This document shows, piece after piece, positions 26,405 to 35,319 of a stretch of DNA of 64,000 nucleotides. Within the stretch, counting starts at the first letter, position 1. Every line of letters starts with the position of its first letter. A program made the translations under genes and the position numbers. The notes below the pieces were generated by a model. It saw only the letters and a program-made list of their open reading frames with translations. It did not search any database and was not told the origin of the DNA. Origin of the DNA: an uncultured Neomegalonema sp. (GTDB taxonomy: Bacteria; Pseudomonadota; Alphaproteobacteria; Rhodobacterales; Rhodobacteraceae); contig CALKBI010000021.1 of assembly GCA_937990185.1 (NCBI GenBank), positions 39,761 to 103,760 on the forward strand. The letters run 5' to 3'.

Positions 26405-27007
26405 TCAAGATGTTGCGAGGCGACCCGCTACATTTTCCCAGTTCACGAGCTTCTCAAGGAAGTTTTCAAGGTAAGCCGGACGCTTATTACGATAATCAAT
26501 GTAATAGCTATGCTCCCACACATCACAGCCGAGCAACGTATTACGGCCAAGACAAAGCGGATTCACGCCATTCGGCGTTCCGATAACTTTTAATGTGCCT
26601 GCTTCTTCAGTCAGCCAAACCCAACCGGACCCGAACTGGCCAGCACCGGCTGCAGAAAATGCCTTTTTGAAGCCGTCAACAGACCCAAAATCAGCGACAA
26701 TCCGCGTCTCCAGCTCTGGCGGCATTGCACCACCCCCATTAGGCTTCATCATGTGCCAGAACTCATTGTGGTTCCAAGCCTGAGAAACCTGATTAAACAA
26801 TCCTTGCTTGTCAGCATCATTGTAAGTGAGCGTGATGAGTTCTTCGAGGGTTTTCCCCTCTAAGTCCGTGCCCGCAATCAGCTCGTTTGCCTTCGTAATA
26901 TAGGCATTGTGGTGCAGGTCGTGGTGATATTGCAGCGTTTCTTCGGACATGCCGCTGGAAGCGAGAGCATCGTGCGAATACGGCAGATCGGGAAGTTCAA
27001 AAGCCAT
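26405..27007 (-). CDS. sodB: Superoxide dismutase (Fe/Mn family, probably Fe)
   Basis: This 200-residue enzyme dismutates superoxide in the cytoplasm. It opens MAFELPDLPYSHDALASSGM and holds the four metal ligands: His in LQYHHDLHHNAYI (the first conserved His), His of QAWNHNEFWHMM, and Asp and His of CDVWEHSYYIDYRNKRPAYL. The pattern and N-terminus resemble FeSOD rather than MnSOD, but metal choice cannot be settled by eye. A strong terminator follows; the gene appears to be transcribed alone. Confidence 0.95.
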   Translation of the reverse strand: MAFELPDLPYSHDALASSGMSEETLQYHHDLHHNAYITKANELIAGTDLEGKTLEELITLTYNDADKQGLFNQVSQAWNHNEFWHMMKPNGGGAMPPELETRIVADFGSVDGFKKAFSAAGAGQFGSGWVWLTEEAGTLKVIGTPNGVNPLCLGRNTLLGCDVWEHSYYIDYRNKRPAYLENFLEKLVNWENVAGRLATS

Positions 27008-27129
27008 TGGGTGTCCCCTTGTTATTCATAGCCCGGCAACAGGCCGGTCTATTAAAATTCCAATGGTGCTGATCTATTGTGTTCTTATGCAATCGTCAAA
27101 GATTGAGGTCAGTAAAACAGAAAATTGCC

Positions 27130-28626
27130 TTATGCGGCACGTGAAATATGGCCATTTTCTAGTACAAGAGGCGGAAGATGAACGACGACACGTCCTCCTC
27201 CGGTCTCTTTGTTATCAATAGAAACGTCCCCACCATGCATTTTCGCAAATGCTTTAACTAAAGAAAGACCAAGCCCGGTTCCCTCGCGGCTTCGCGTCAA
27301 AGCATCATCACCGCGCTGGAATGGTTGCGTTAGCAGGGATATCTGATTCAGATCGAATCCACGCCCATTGTCTTCAATGACCAGTTCCAAGACATCTTCA
27401 GCTGTACGTCGGGCACGGACGTTAATCACAGCGTTATCATCGGTGAACTTGATCGCATTTGATAGCAGGTTTAAAATTATCTGACGGATACGGAGTGGAT
27501 CTCCAAAATATTCACCAACTTCATCATCAATAATGAAGTGAATTTCACGGCGCTGTGCCATGGACCAGCCTTTGATAATCGACTTAACATCATCGATCAG
27601 CTCAGAAATAACGACATTTTTCGGCTCTAGGTGAGCAGCGCCAACTTCCACTTGTGAAACATTCATTAGATCACCAATCAACTCTAATAAATGTTTACCC
27701 GAACGTTCTATGTCGTTCGCATAATCTTGGTATTTATGATTGCCGACCGGACCAAAAATTTCCGATTTAATCATGGAAGAAAAGCCAATAATTGCATTGA
27801 GCGGCGTCCGCAATTCGTGACTCATATTTGCAAGAAACATCGTTTTAGCACGATTGGACTGGTCAGCTTCCCGGCGCGCTAGCTGCGCATCAAACAAGCT
27901 GTCGGTTAACCGTTCATTCGAGGATTGAAGTTCCCGGGACTTGCCTTCGAGACGAGAAAGCGCGTTTTGTGTGGCTATATGGGCAGGCCAGAATATTAGA
28001 CAAGCTTCAGCCAGAATCGTCAAAAGCCCAACTATGATAATTACATGTTGGATATTGCGAAGTTTCTGTTTGCGATCAGCAGAATCCAACTGAAAGGCCT
28101 CAGTTGCGTTTTGAAGCGATGCGTAAAAGCCAAGCCCTCGCAAAATATCGATGCGTTCTTTTACAAACTCGTCGCTTTCAAGATTTGCAGTATGTATGAG
28201 GCGGGCTTCTCCAAGAAAGATTTTTAACTTCTCATTAAGAGATTGCTCACCATTCATTCCTTCATAGTAAATCGCCCTAAGGCGTTCACTATTTTCAGGT
28301 TTCATCGCGGGATCACCAGCACCGTCAAGAATTTGCATGTGAGCCGTTTCAAATTCATCAATCAACGTTTCCAGCTCTGCACGAACGACAAGCTCGCTAT
28401 GCTCTCCTACAAGACGCAATGATGTAACCAAAATACGTTGGCTTAAGGCCTCCTGACGGGAGATTAACTGGCCAACTACTGCATCGGAGCTTAGAAAGTG
28501 AGTTGCAGACAAAGACGAAATATGTCCACCAACTACGACCGTTAAAATAATAGAAAGCGCAACGACATAACGACGCCACATGGATCTAGGGTCCCAGCAG
28601 ACAATCTTGGTTAAAAAGTTTTCCAA
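27130..28626 (-). CDS. Membrane sensor histidine kinase (orphan)
   Basis: This 498-residue kinase has transmembrane helix 1 (about residues 19-38), a periplasmic helical sensor of about 150 residues, transmembrane helix 2 (about 193-214), a coiled linker, a HisKA domain (MSHELRTPLNAIIGFSSMI, phospho-His 270) and a HATPase domain (N box NLLSNAIKF 386-394, DNGRG 419-423, GTGLGL 449-454). The periplasmic RQEALSQRILVTSLRLVGE resembles the N-terminal helical bundle of PilJ/NarX-like sensors. The HisKA region, with EIFGPVGNHKYQDYANDI, is of the PleC/DivJ/PdhS type common in alphaproteobacteria. No response regulator or receiver domain is adjacent, so its partner and signal are unknown. Confidence 0.88.
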   Translation of the reverse strand: MENFLTKIVCWDPRSMWRRYVVALSIILTVVVGGHISSLSATHFLSSDAVVGQLISRQEALSQRILVTSLRLVGEHSELVVRAELETLIDEFETAHMQILDGAGDPAMKPENSERLRAIYYEGMNGEQSLNEKLKIFLGEARLIHTANLESDEFVKERIDILRGLGFYASLQNATEAFQLDSADRKQKLRNIQHVIIIVGLLTILAEACLIFWPAHIATQNALSRLEGKSRELQSSNERLTDSLFDAQLARREADQSNRAKTMFLANMSHELRTPLNAIIGFSSMIKSEIFGPVGNHKYQDYANDIERSGKHLLELIGDLMNVSQVEVGAAHLEPKNVVISELIDDVKSIIKGWSMAQRREIHFIIDDEVGEYFGDPLRIRQIILNLLSNAIKFTDDNAVINVRARRTAEDVLELVIEDNGRGFDLNQISLLTQPFQRGDDALTRSREGTGLGLSLVKAFAKMHGGDVSIDNKETGGGRVVVHLPPLVLENGHISRAA

Positions 28627-28773
28627 CGATCCACAACTGCGCTTTTAGAATGACACTCTATGCAGCAGATTACATCAAAAACAGTTGATAGTATGGTAAT
28701 GTAAAACCCAGTATTGAGTAGAATTTTCATCTTTACATACGAGCGGATTTAAAAAAATTTAACGCATTATTAA

Positions 28774-28809
28774 AAAAAGAAAAAGCCGCTCTCAAGTAAG
28801 AGAGCAGCT
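28774..28809 (-). terminator. Rho-independent terminator of rpsB-tsf
   Basis: GCTCTC (28788-28793) and GAGAGC (28800-28805) form a stem around AAGTAA, extended by AGC/GCT with one mismatch. Read on the minus strand, it is followed by a long T-rich run (the A tract at 28771-28784 on the plus strand). It lies about 70 bases beyond the tsf stop. Confidence 0.78.
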
Positions 28810-28879
28810 CTGATATTTCCACGTCATTTGAAAAAATTTTAGATAATTTATAACGACGTAAACAGAAATACTTTTGAAT

Positions 28880-29815
28880 TTAACCACCCATAGTTTTGGC
28901 GACTTCGGCAGCAAAATCTTCTTCTTCTTTCTCGATACCTTCACCGACAGCGAGGCGAACATACGCAGCCAGCTTTACCGGCGCGCCAACTTCGGAAGCC
29001 GCATTCTCAACGGCTTTCTCGACGGTGATATCAGGGTCCATGACAAAAGCCTGCTTCATCAAGCAAACTTCCTGATAGAACTTGTTCATCCGCCCAACGA
29101 TCATCTTTTCGATGACGTTATCAGGCTTGCCGGACTCGCGCGCCTGTTCTGTCAAAACGGACTTTTCACGTTCGACCAAAGCAGGATCAAGATCGTCTAC
29201 ATCCAAAGAAGCTGGCGCATTCGCAGCGACATGCATCGCGACTTTGCGGCCAAACTCGTTCAGTTTGTCAGCATCGCCCGTGGATTCGAGAGCGATCAAA
29301 ACACCGATCTTGCCCATATCGGTCGCAACAGCATTGTGAACGTAAGATGCCACAACGCCATTTTCGACAGATAGGCGCGAAGCGCGGCGAGCATTCATAT
29401 TCTCGCCAATCGTACCAATCGCATCCTTGATGTGATCTTCGACAGACTTACCAGCGGAAGGCAATGTCGCCGCGTTGACCTGTTCGATCACGTCAGCACC
29501 CGTACCATCAACGCCAGCAGCAACGCCTGCGATCTCAGCAACCATTTTTTGGAAATCTGCGTTGCGCGCAACAAAGTCGGTTTCAGAGTTCACTTCAACT
29601 GCAGCGCCCGTATTCCCCGCAACAGCAACGCCAACAAGACCTTCAGCAGCCGTGCGGCCCGCTTTTTTATCAGCCTTGGCAATGCCTTTTGCGCGAAGCC
29701 AGTCGATTGCGGCTTCCATGTCGCCATCATTTTCGGTCAGCGCTTTTTTGCTGTCCATCATACCTGCGCCGGTCTTGTCGCGCAGTTCCTTCACCATCGC
29801 AGCAGTAATCGCCAT
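28880..29815 (-). CDS. tsf: Elongation factor Ts
   Basis: This 311-residue factor regenerates EF-Tu-GTP. It starts [20 protein letters not shown] (N-terminal UBA-like domain with the [12 protein letters not shown] signature), followed by the core with [14 protein letters not shown] and MHVAANAP. Its place downstream of rpsB is conserved in bacteria. I chose the internal ATG at 29815; the reading that begins at 29854 adds 13 residues unlike any EF-Ts. Confidence 0.96.
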   Translation of the reverse strand: MAITAAMVKELRDKTGAGMMDSKKALTENDGDMEAAIDWLRAKGIAKADKKAGRTAAEGLVGVAVAGNTGAAVEVNSETDFVARNADFQKMVAEIAGVAAGVDGTGADVIEQVNAATLPSAGKSVEDHIKDAIGTIGENMNARRASRLSVENGVVASYVHNAVATDMGKIGVLIALESTGDADKLNEFGRKVAMHVAANAPASLDVDDLDPALVEREKSVLTEQARESGKPDNVIEKMIVGRMNKFYQEVCLMKQAFVMDPDITVEKAVENAASEVGAPVKLAAYVRLAVGEGIEKEEEDFAAEVAKTMGG

Positions 29816-29927
29816 GATGCATCTCCTAAATTTGTCAGCAGGCGCGATACGCAAGCCATGCCGAGAGTGAATGTAACCACTTATCGGAACGCGCCCTGAT
29901 CGCGCGCGATCTCATCTCTGACGTTGA

Positions 29928-30686
29928 TTATTCCGCAGCTGGTGCAGCTTCAGCCGTAGGATCGTCCATAGCACCGATATCGATACCGGAAGCGCCTTGT
30001 GCCTGACTGATGCCGTCAAGTGCGGCAGCAGCAACCAAATCGCAGTAAAGTGCGATTGCACGGCTGGCATCGTCATTGCCGGGAATTGGGAAATCCACAC
30101 CTGCAGGGCTACAGTTGGTATCAAGAACCGCAACCACAGGAATTTTGAGCTTGTTGGCTTCTTTAATCGCCAGCTCTTCTTTGTTGGTGTCGATCACGAA
30201 GATCATATCGGGCACACCGCCCATTTCTTTGATCCCGCCCAGCGCAAGGGAGAGTTTATCTTTTTGACGCTGACGCGACAGCATTTCGCGTTTGGTGTAG
30301 CCGCTTTGCTCACTATCAAACTCGGACTCAAGCGACTTCAGTTGAGAAATCGACTTCGAAACTGTCGTCCAGTTCGTAAGCGTACCACCGAGCCAGCGGT
30401 GATTCATGTAGTATTGCGCGCACCGTTCAGCCGCTTCAGATACGGGTGTCTGTGCTTGGCGCTTCGTACCAACAAACAGGATACGACCGCCTTTTGCGAC
30501 CTGATCACGCACAGCAACCAATGCCGTGTGGAGCAATGGAACTGTTTGCGTCAGATCCATAATGTGGACGCCGTTGCGCTCACCATAGATATACGAACCC
30601 ATACGAGGGTTCCAACGGTGCGTTTGGTGTCCAAAGTGCACGCCTGCTTCCAAAAGCTGACGCATGGTGAATTCGGGCAATGCCAT
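29928..30686 (-). CDS. rpsB: 30S ribosomal protein S2
   Basis: This 252-residue protein binds the 30S head-body junction. It starts [20 protein letters not shown], followed by [19 protein letters not shown] and later [20 protein letters not shown] and [18 protein letters not shown], all S2 signatures. The C-terminus is an acidic Ala-rich tail. The start at 30686 is preceded by GGAGAAC on the minus strand; an apparent upstream extension to 30836 is leader sequence. tsf follows 112 bases later. Confidence 0.97.
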   Translation of the reverse strand: MALPEFTMRQLLEAGVHFGHQTHRWNPRMGSYIYGERNGVHIMDLTQTVPLLHTALVAVRDQVAKGGRILFVGTKRQAQTPVSEAAERCAQYYMNHRWLGGTLTNWTTVSKSISQLKSLESEFDSEQSGYTKREMLSRQRQKDKLSLALGGIKEMGGVPDMIFVIDTNKEELAIKEANKLKIPVVAVLDTNCSPAGVDFPIPGNDDASRAIALYCDLVAAAALDGISQAQGASGIDIGAMDDPTAEAAPAAE

Positions 30687-30835
30687 TGCCTGTTCTCCGT
30701 CTATTCCGGTTAATCCTCGGTACGCCAATGAGGTCATAAGACCACCGGACGGACCGCGCGGGATGTCTCCCCGTTTGGCCCAAAGCGCACCTGTGAAGTG
30801 AGCGATGTCGTTAGACGACCTCTCGTCGAAATGCA
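30687..30835 (-). promoter_or_regulatory. Structured 5' leader of rpsB with candidate promoter
   Basis: The roughly 120 bases before rpsB contain short hairpins on the minus strand (GGTC-TTAT-GACC and a GGGGAGACATCCC stem). A promoter-like TTGCAT-17-TAACGA sits near 30830-30805, overlapping a GACGA/TCGTC dyad (30814-30827). rpsB leaders are often autoregulated by S2; whether this one is cannot be told without comparison. Confidence 0.3.
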
Positions 30836-30936
30836 AGTAAGTTTCCTCGCTTGATTGCTTTGTTCACTCTATGATTGCTGTCTAAAGGCATTGTTGATGC
30901 ACTTCAGAGATCCAGTTTAATCGGAAAATTTCAAAC

Positions 30937-31635
30937 GTGACGCTCACCGATCCCGAAATAACGGCACTTTGGCTATCCTTAAAGGTCGCTATTGTAGCGG
31001 TGGTGGTGGCTTTACCGCTGGCGGTTTGGGTCGCTTGGATACTGTCCCGCAAGACATTTTTCGGAAAATGGCTGGTAGAGGGAATCGTCCATCTGCCTTT
31101 GGTTCTCCCGCCTATCGTTGTTGGTTATGTTCTGCTGATCGCTTTTGGGCGCAATGGCTGGATTGGCGGCTTTATGCGCGAAGTTTTCGGCATTTCGATC
31201 GCTTTCACATGGATAGCAGCCGCCATTGCTGCGGGTGTAATGGGCTTTCCTTTGATGGTTCGCGCGATCCGATTGGCTTTCGATGCGGTGGATAGCGGCA
31301 TAGAGAACGCTGCAAGAACTCTCGGAGCAACACGCCGCAGGGTCTTTTTTACCATCGCCCTGCCCTTGGCCGCTCCGGGCGTTGTTGCTGGCACTGTGCT
31401 GGGCTTTGCACGTGCATTGGGCGAGTTCGGCGCAACGATTGCCTTTGCCGCAAATATCCCCGGCGAAACGAGGACATTGCCGCTGGCAATCTACACGGCG
31501 TTGCAAGCCCCGGATGGGGAGAGCATCGCCTTCAGATTGGCAGTCATATCGACCATAGTCGCATTGATTGCTGTTGCGCTGTCCGAGTGGTTGAACACAC
31601 GCTCACGCCGCCAAATGACCGGGCGCGACTCATGA
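30937..31635 (+). CDS. modB: Molybdate ABC transporter permease ModB
   Basis: This 232-residue inner-membrane permease has about five to six helices. It begins with GTG (VTLTDPEITALWLSLKVAIV), has the helix IVHLPLVLPPIVVGYVLL characteristic of ModB, and the coupling-helix segment ENAARTLGATRRRVFFTIALPLAAPGV with the EAA motif, then LGEFGATIAFAANIPGETRTLPLAIY. It translocates molybdate or tungstate. The modC start lies inside its stop (ATGA). No periplasmic binding protein gene (modA) is adjacent in this window. Confidence 0.92.
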   Translation: MTLTDPEITALWLSLKVAIVAVVVALPLAVWVAWILSRKTFFGKWLVEGIVHLPLVLPPIVVGYVLLIAFGRNGWIGGFMREVFGISIAFTWIAAAIAAGVMGFPLMVRAIRLAFDAVDSGIENAARTLGATRRRVFFTIALPLAAPGVVAGTVLGFARALGEFGATIAFAANIPGETRTLPLAIYTALQAPDGESIAFRLAVISTIVALIAVALSEWLNTRSRRQMTGRDS

Positions 31636-32285
31636 CGGCCTTAGATGTCTCGCTGCAAAAGCAATGGCGCGGCTTCGCTTTGGACGTGGCCTTTCGCGCT
31701 GAAGGCGGCGCGACGGTTTTGTTTGGTCCTTCGGGTTCAGGGAAGACACTCATCGTTAAAGCCGTCGCCGGGCTTGGCAGACCGGACAGAGGTAAAATTG
31801 CCCTCGGCGAACGGATTTTACTCGATACCGCAAACGGTATAACAGTCCCACCGGAGGCTCGGCGGATAGGCGTGGTGTTTCAAGAACCGCGCTTGTTCCC
31901 GCATATGTCTGTCGAACGCAATTTGCTTTATGGCTGGCGTTTGTTGGAAAAATCAAAGCGCCCGGCTGTTGACGAGATAATCTCTCTATTAGGATTAGAG
32001 CACCTATTAAAACGCAAACCGAGCCGATTATCGGGGGGAGAAAAGCAACGTGTCGCCATTGGCCGCGCACTCCTTGCGTCACCAGAGCTATTGATAATGG
32101 ATGAACCGCTCGCAAATCTCGACGAAGCCCGAAAGAATGAGATATTGCCCTACCTTTCGCGGCTAAAGTCGGATGCTCGGATGCCAATCTTATACGTTAC
32201 CCATTCACAAGCCGAGGCCGACATTCTCGCCGATAGGATTGTCCGTATCGCGAACGGAACGATCGAACACATTGAGGGACGATGA
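31632..32285 (+). CDS. modC: Molybdate ABC transporter ATP-binding protein, short form
   Basis: This 217-residue ATPase has Walker A (FGPSGSGKT), the Q loop (GVVFQEPRLFPHMSVERNLLYG), the signature RLSGGEKQRVAIGRALL, Walker B (LLIMDEPLANLD) and the switch His (VTHSQAEADILADR). Sequence and context are ModC-like, but the protein stops right after the nucleotide-binding domain: the C-terminal molybdate-binding Mop domain of typical ModC (about 350 residues in total) is absent. I placed the start at the ATG overlapping the modB stop. Its own stop overlaps miaA by four bases. Confidence 0.88.
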   Translation: MTALDVSLQKQWRGFALDVAFRAEGGATVLFGPSGSGKTLIVKAVAGLGRPDRGKIALGERILLDTANGITVPPEARRIGVVFQEPRLFPHMSVERNLLYGWRLLEKSKRPAVDEIISLLGLEHLLKRKPSRLSGGEKQRVAIGRALLASPELLIMDEPLANLDEARKNEILPYLSRLKSDARMPILYVTHSQAEADILADRIVRIANGTIEHIEGR

Positions 32286-33205
32286 CACAGCCCATTTTGA
32301 TTGCGGGTCCAACTGCATCAGGAAAATCCAGCCTTGCGCTCGCGCTCGCCGAACAACTTGGCGATTGCGTAATTGTCAATGCGGACTCTATGCAAGTCTA
32401 TGACGGATGGTCCTTATTAACGGCAAGACCGTCTTCCTACGAGGAAGAGCAAGTCCCGCATCGGCTTTATGGACATATTGATCCGGCAAACAGTTATTCG
32501 GTTGGCGCATGGCTGCGCGAGATGTACGGCGTCCTCAACGAAGCACGAGATGCGGGCGTCCGCCCCATCATCGTTGGCGGTACGGGCCTTTATTTCACAT
32601 CATTGGTTCGCGGGTTATCTATGATCCCTGAAATCCCCGACGAAGTTCGCGCGCAAGCCGAAGACGAGTTGTCCCGCTTAGGCCGCGCTGCGTTTCACAC
32701 CGAGTTGCTGCGGCGCGACCCGCAAGCGCAAGGCGTTGATCCGATGAACCCGCGACGACTGGTACGAGCGTGGGAAGTCTTCGAACACACGGGAAAGTCA
32801 CTTGCGGATTGGGCAACAGAGACCCCGCCACCGCTCTTACCTCTCGGACAAACAAAAACGTCCATTGTTCTCGAGGCGGACCCAGATTGGCTGCGCGAGC
32901 GTATCGAACAAAGGTTTGACGAAATGGTTGAATACGGCGCACTGGATGAGGCGGCGGAGATGGCGGCGCGGGATATTCCTGAAGGAACGCCTTCTCTAAA
33001 GGCGCTGGGCGGCCCGGCACTCATGGCACATTTGCGCGGAGAAATACCCCTCGAAGAAGCAATCGACACAGGCAAAGCAGACACCCGACGCTATGCCAAA
33101 AGACAACGGACCTGGTTTCGCAATCAAATGGCAGATTGGACAAGAATACCTGCAGGACCGGATGCATTAGATGTGTTGAATGTTCATCTCGATAAATTGC
33201 CGTAA
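32282..33205 (+). CDS. miaA: tRNA dimethylallyltransferase
   Basis: This 307-residue enzyme adds a dimethylallyl group to A37 of tRNAs that read UNN codons. Motifs in order: P loop IAGPTASGKSSLALALAE, NADSMQVYDGW, the TARPSSYEEEQVPHRLYGHI segment, IIVGGTGLYF, LRRDPQAQ, and KALGGPALM followed by RRYAKRQRTWFRNQ. The start overlaps the modC stop by four bases, which couples it to a molybdate transporter; this pairing is probably incidental. Confidence 0.95.
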   Translation: MTQPILIAGPTASGKSSLALALAEQLGDCVIVNADSMQVYDGWSLLTARPSSYEEEQVPHRLYGHIDPANSYSVGAWLREMYGVLNEARDAGVRPIIVGGTGLYFTSLVRGLSMIPEIPDEVRAQAEDELSRLGRAAFHTELLRRDPQAQGVDPMNPRRLVRAWEVFEHTGKSLADWATETPPPLLPLGQTKTSIVLEADPDWLRERIEQRFDEMVEYGALDEAAEMAARDIPEGTPSLKALGGPALMAHLRGEIPLEEAIDTGKADTRRYAKRQRTWFRNQMADWTRIPAGPDALDVLNVHLDKLP

Positions 33206-33253
33206 ATCTGTAATCTGAGATAAGCTGGGGCTGAGAGAAGGTTTGAAGCTGTA

Positions 33254-34249
33254 ATGATTACACTCAATGACCTTAAATTTCATGGTGAGGATTTAAACCG
33301 TCCTGAATGCGTTCTCTCTCACAAGAGCGGTTTGCTGTTTGCACCCTGTTGGCATGGAGATGGCGGCGTCAGCGTCATATCTGCATCGGGGAAAACCACA
33401 CATATTCTTGCCTCCGATGTCTCAGAGCCGATCCGACCAAATGGGATCGCATTAGAAAAAGGTGGCAGCTTTCTGCTTGCGCATCTCGGCGACGAGCGGG
33501 GTGCTATCATCCGCCTATTTCACGACGGACGCACAGAATTGGTCATTGACGAGATCGACGGGCAGCCAATACCGCCAGCAAATTTTGTGACTGTGGATCG
33601 CGCGGGTCGAATTTGGATCACTGTTTCCACAAAGGTCATTCCACGAGCGGACGATTACCGCAGGTCCGCGTCGACGGGCTTTATTGCTTTATGTGAGAAC
33701 GGCACGACTAGAATTGTTGCCGATGGATTGGGCTACGCTAACGAGATCGCCTTTTCGGATGATGAGAAAACACTTTGGGTCAATGAGACCTTTGCCCGCC
33801 GCACAACACGCTTTGCAGTAAGTGACAACTGTGCTTTAGCCGAGCAACAATCAATCGCAACATATCAGGCCGGCACTTTTCCGGACGGCCTCGCTCCCGA
33901 TAACGAGGGAGGGTTGTGGGTCACATCAATCATTTCTAACCGTGTGCTACGCATCACTGAAACCAAGACCGCAACGGTACTGGAGGACAGCGACGCGGAT
34001 CATCTTGCTTGGGTTGAAGCTGCCTACATCGGCGACTCCCTTGGCCGCCAACATATCGATAAAGCGGTGAGCAAGCGACTTCGTAACATATCCAACTTGG
34101 CGTTCGGAGGCGATGATATGAAGACAGCATTTCTCGGGTGCTTACTTGGAGACAAGATTGCGTCGTTCCGAACCGAAGTCGCTGGTGCACCTCTGCCCCA
34201 TTGGGATGTCGATCTCGGCCCACTCAGTCGCTTTTTGGACAAGCCGTGA
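33254..34249 (+). CDS. SMP-30/gluconolactonase-type sugar lactonase
   Basis: This 331-residue protein belongs to the SMP-30/LRE six-bladed propeller family. It has an early Glu near NRPECVLSHKSG, VTVDRAGRIWITVST, ADGLGYANEIAFSDDEKTLWVNET (the Asn/Asp metal ligands) and GTFPDGLAPDNEGGLWVTS, the standard second metal-site region. Members hydrolyse sugar lactones to sugar acids using a divalent metal. The next gene, an Idh-type dehydrogenase, begins inside its stop (GTGA), so oxidation and lactone opening are likely consecutive steps on one sugar. Confidence 0.82.
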   Translation: MITLNDLKFHGEDLNRPECVLSHKSGLLFAPCWHGDGGVSVISASGKTTHILASDVSEPIRPNGIALEKGGSFLLAHLGDERGAIIRLFHDGRTELVIDEIDGQPIPPANFVTVDRAGRIWITVSTKVIPRADDYRRSASTGFIALCENGTTRIVADGLGYANEIAFSDDEKTLWVNETFARRTTRFAVSDNCALAEQQSIATYQAGTFPDGLAPDNEGGLWVTSIISNRVLRITETKTATVLEDSDADHLAWVEAAYIGDSLGRQHIDKAVSKRLRNISNLAFGGDDMKTAFLGCLLGDKIASFRTEVAGAPLPHWDVDLGPLSRFLDKP

Positions 34250-35274
34250 GAAAGCTGCGAACTGCCGTAATCGGTGCTGGATACTTCGGTCAATTTCACC
34301 TCGAAGCATGGTCGCGGATGCCTGAGGTGGAGTGCTCTGCTGTCGTCGATCTGAACATAGATACCGCGTTTTCATCGGCACAAAAGTTCGGGTTCTCAAA
34401 ATTCTATTCTGATGTCGACACGATGATTGAAGAGGTTAAACCCGAAATTATCGACATTACTACACCGCCTCAAACTCACTTTGAGATGATCCGCAAAGCA
34501 TCGAAGAGCGGTGCAATCATTCAATGCCAAAAGCCCTTTTGCACATCACTCGAAGAAGCGCGTGAGGCGGTCGCATTTGCAAACGCTTCAAATGTGAAAG
34601 TCTCAATCCACGAGAACTTTCGCTATCAACCGTGGCATCGAAAAATCAAAAAACTGCTTGATAGTTCTGTGCTTGGCGAGGTGTATCAAGCAACCTTCAG
34701 ATTGCGTCCGGGTGATGGGCAAGGCCCAGAAGCCTATCTATCGCGCCAACCTTATTTTCAAAAAATGGAACGGTTTTTAGTACGCGAAACCGCGATCCAC
34801 CAAATAGACCTCTTCCGGTATTTCTTTGGTGAGCCAACAGGGGTTTTCGCCAATCTGAAACGACTTAACTCTGCAATCGCAGGAGAAGATGCCGGGATCA
34901 TCCTCTTTGACTTTGAAAGTGGAACCCGTGCGCTGTTCGATGGCAATCGGTTGGTAGACCACAAGGCAGGAGACACACGCCGTACTATGGGCGAGCTGTT
35001 GATTGAGGGATCAAAAGCCTGCTTACGCCTCGATGGAGATGCACGAATTTGGATACGCCTGCACGGGTCTGTTGTCGAAGAAGAGCAACGCTTCGATTGG
35101 AACGACAACTTGTTTGCAGGTGATTGCGTTTACGAAACCTGCCGCGCTTTCCTCGATCATATCATCAACGGCGATCCGTTGGAAAACAGCGCAGAAACTT
35201 ACTTACACAATCTTGAAATCGAAGAGATCGTTTATCAAAGCAACGATCAAAAGCGTTGGTTGGCGCTACAATGA
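34246..35274 (+). CDS. Gfo/Idh/MocA-family oxidoreductase
   Basis: This 342-residue NAD(P)-dependent enzyme starts (GTG, overlapping the lactonase stop) with RKLRTAVIGAGYFGQFHLEAW, the Rossmann glycine motif. CQKPFCTSLEEAREAV matches the EKP motif of the family but with Gln in place of Glu. HENFRYQPWHRKIKKLL and VRETAIHQIDLFRYFFGEPTG supply the C-terminal catalytic region with the conserved His. It probably oxidises a sugar or cyclitol, giving the lactone for the upstream gene. The substrate is not evident. Confidence 0.85.
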   Translation: MRKLRTAVIGAGYFGQFHLEAWSRMPEVECSAVVDLNIDTAFSSAQKFGFSKFYSDVDTMIEEVKPEIIDITTPPQTHFEMIRKASKSGAIIQCQKPFCTSLEEAREAVAFANASNVKVSIHENFRYQPWHRKIKKLLDSSVLGEVYQATFRLRPGDGQGPEAYLSRQPYFQKMERFLVRETAIHQIDLFRYFFGEPTGVFANLKRLNSAIAGEDAGIILFDFESGTRALFDGNRLVDHKAGDTRRTMGELLIEGSKACLRLDGDARIWIRLHGSVVEEEQRFDWNDNLFAGDCVYETCRAFLDHIINGDPLENSAETYLHNLEIEEIVYQSNDQKRWLALQ

Positions 35275-35319
35275 TATGAGTGCCGCCCCCGTGTCTAAAA
35301 TCACGAGAGCAGCATCTAC

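Noticed and set aside
29997..30713. 238-codon open frame antisense to rpsB
   Set aside because: Lies over a certain ribosomal protein gene and its leader; composition is that of a shadow frame.
33206..33253. TPP riboswitch-like sequence before the lactonase gene (CTGAGATAAGC...GGCTGAGAGAAGG)
   Set aside because: Only the CTGAGA part matches; the rest of the thi-box and the space needed are absent (48-base gap).
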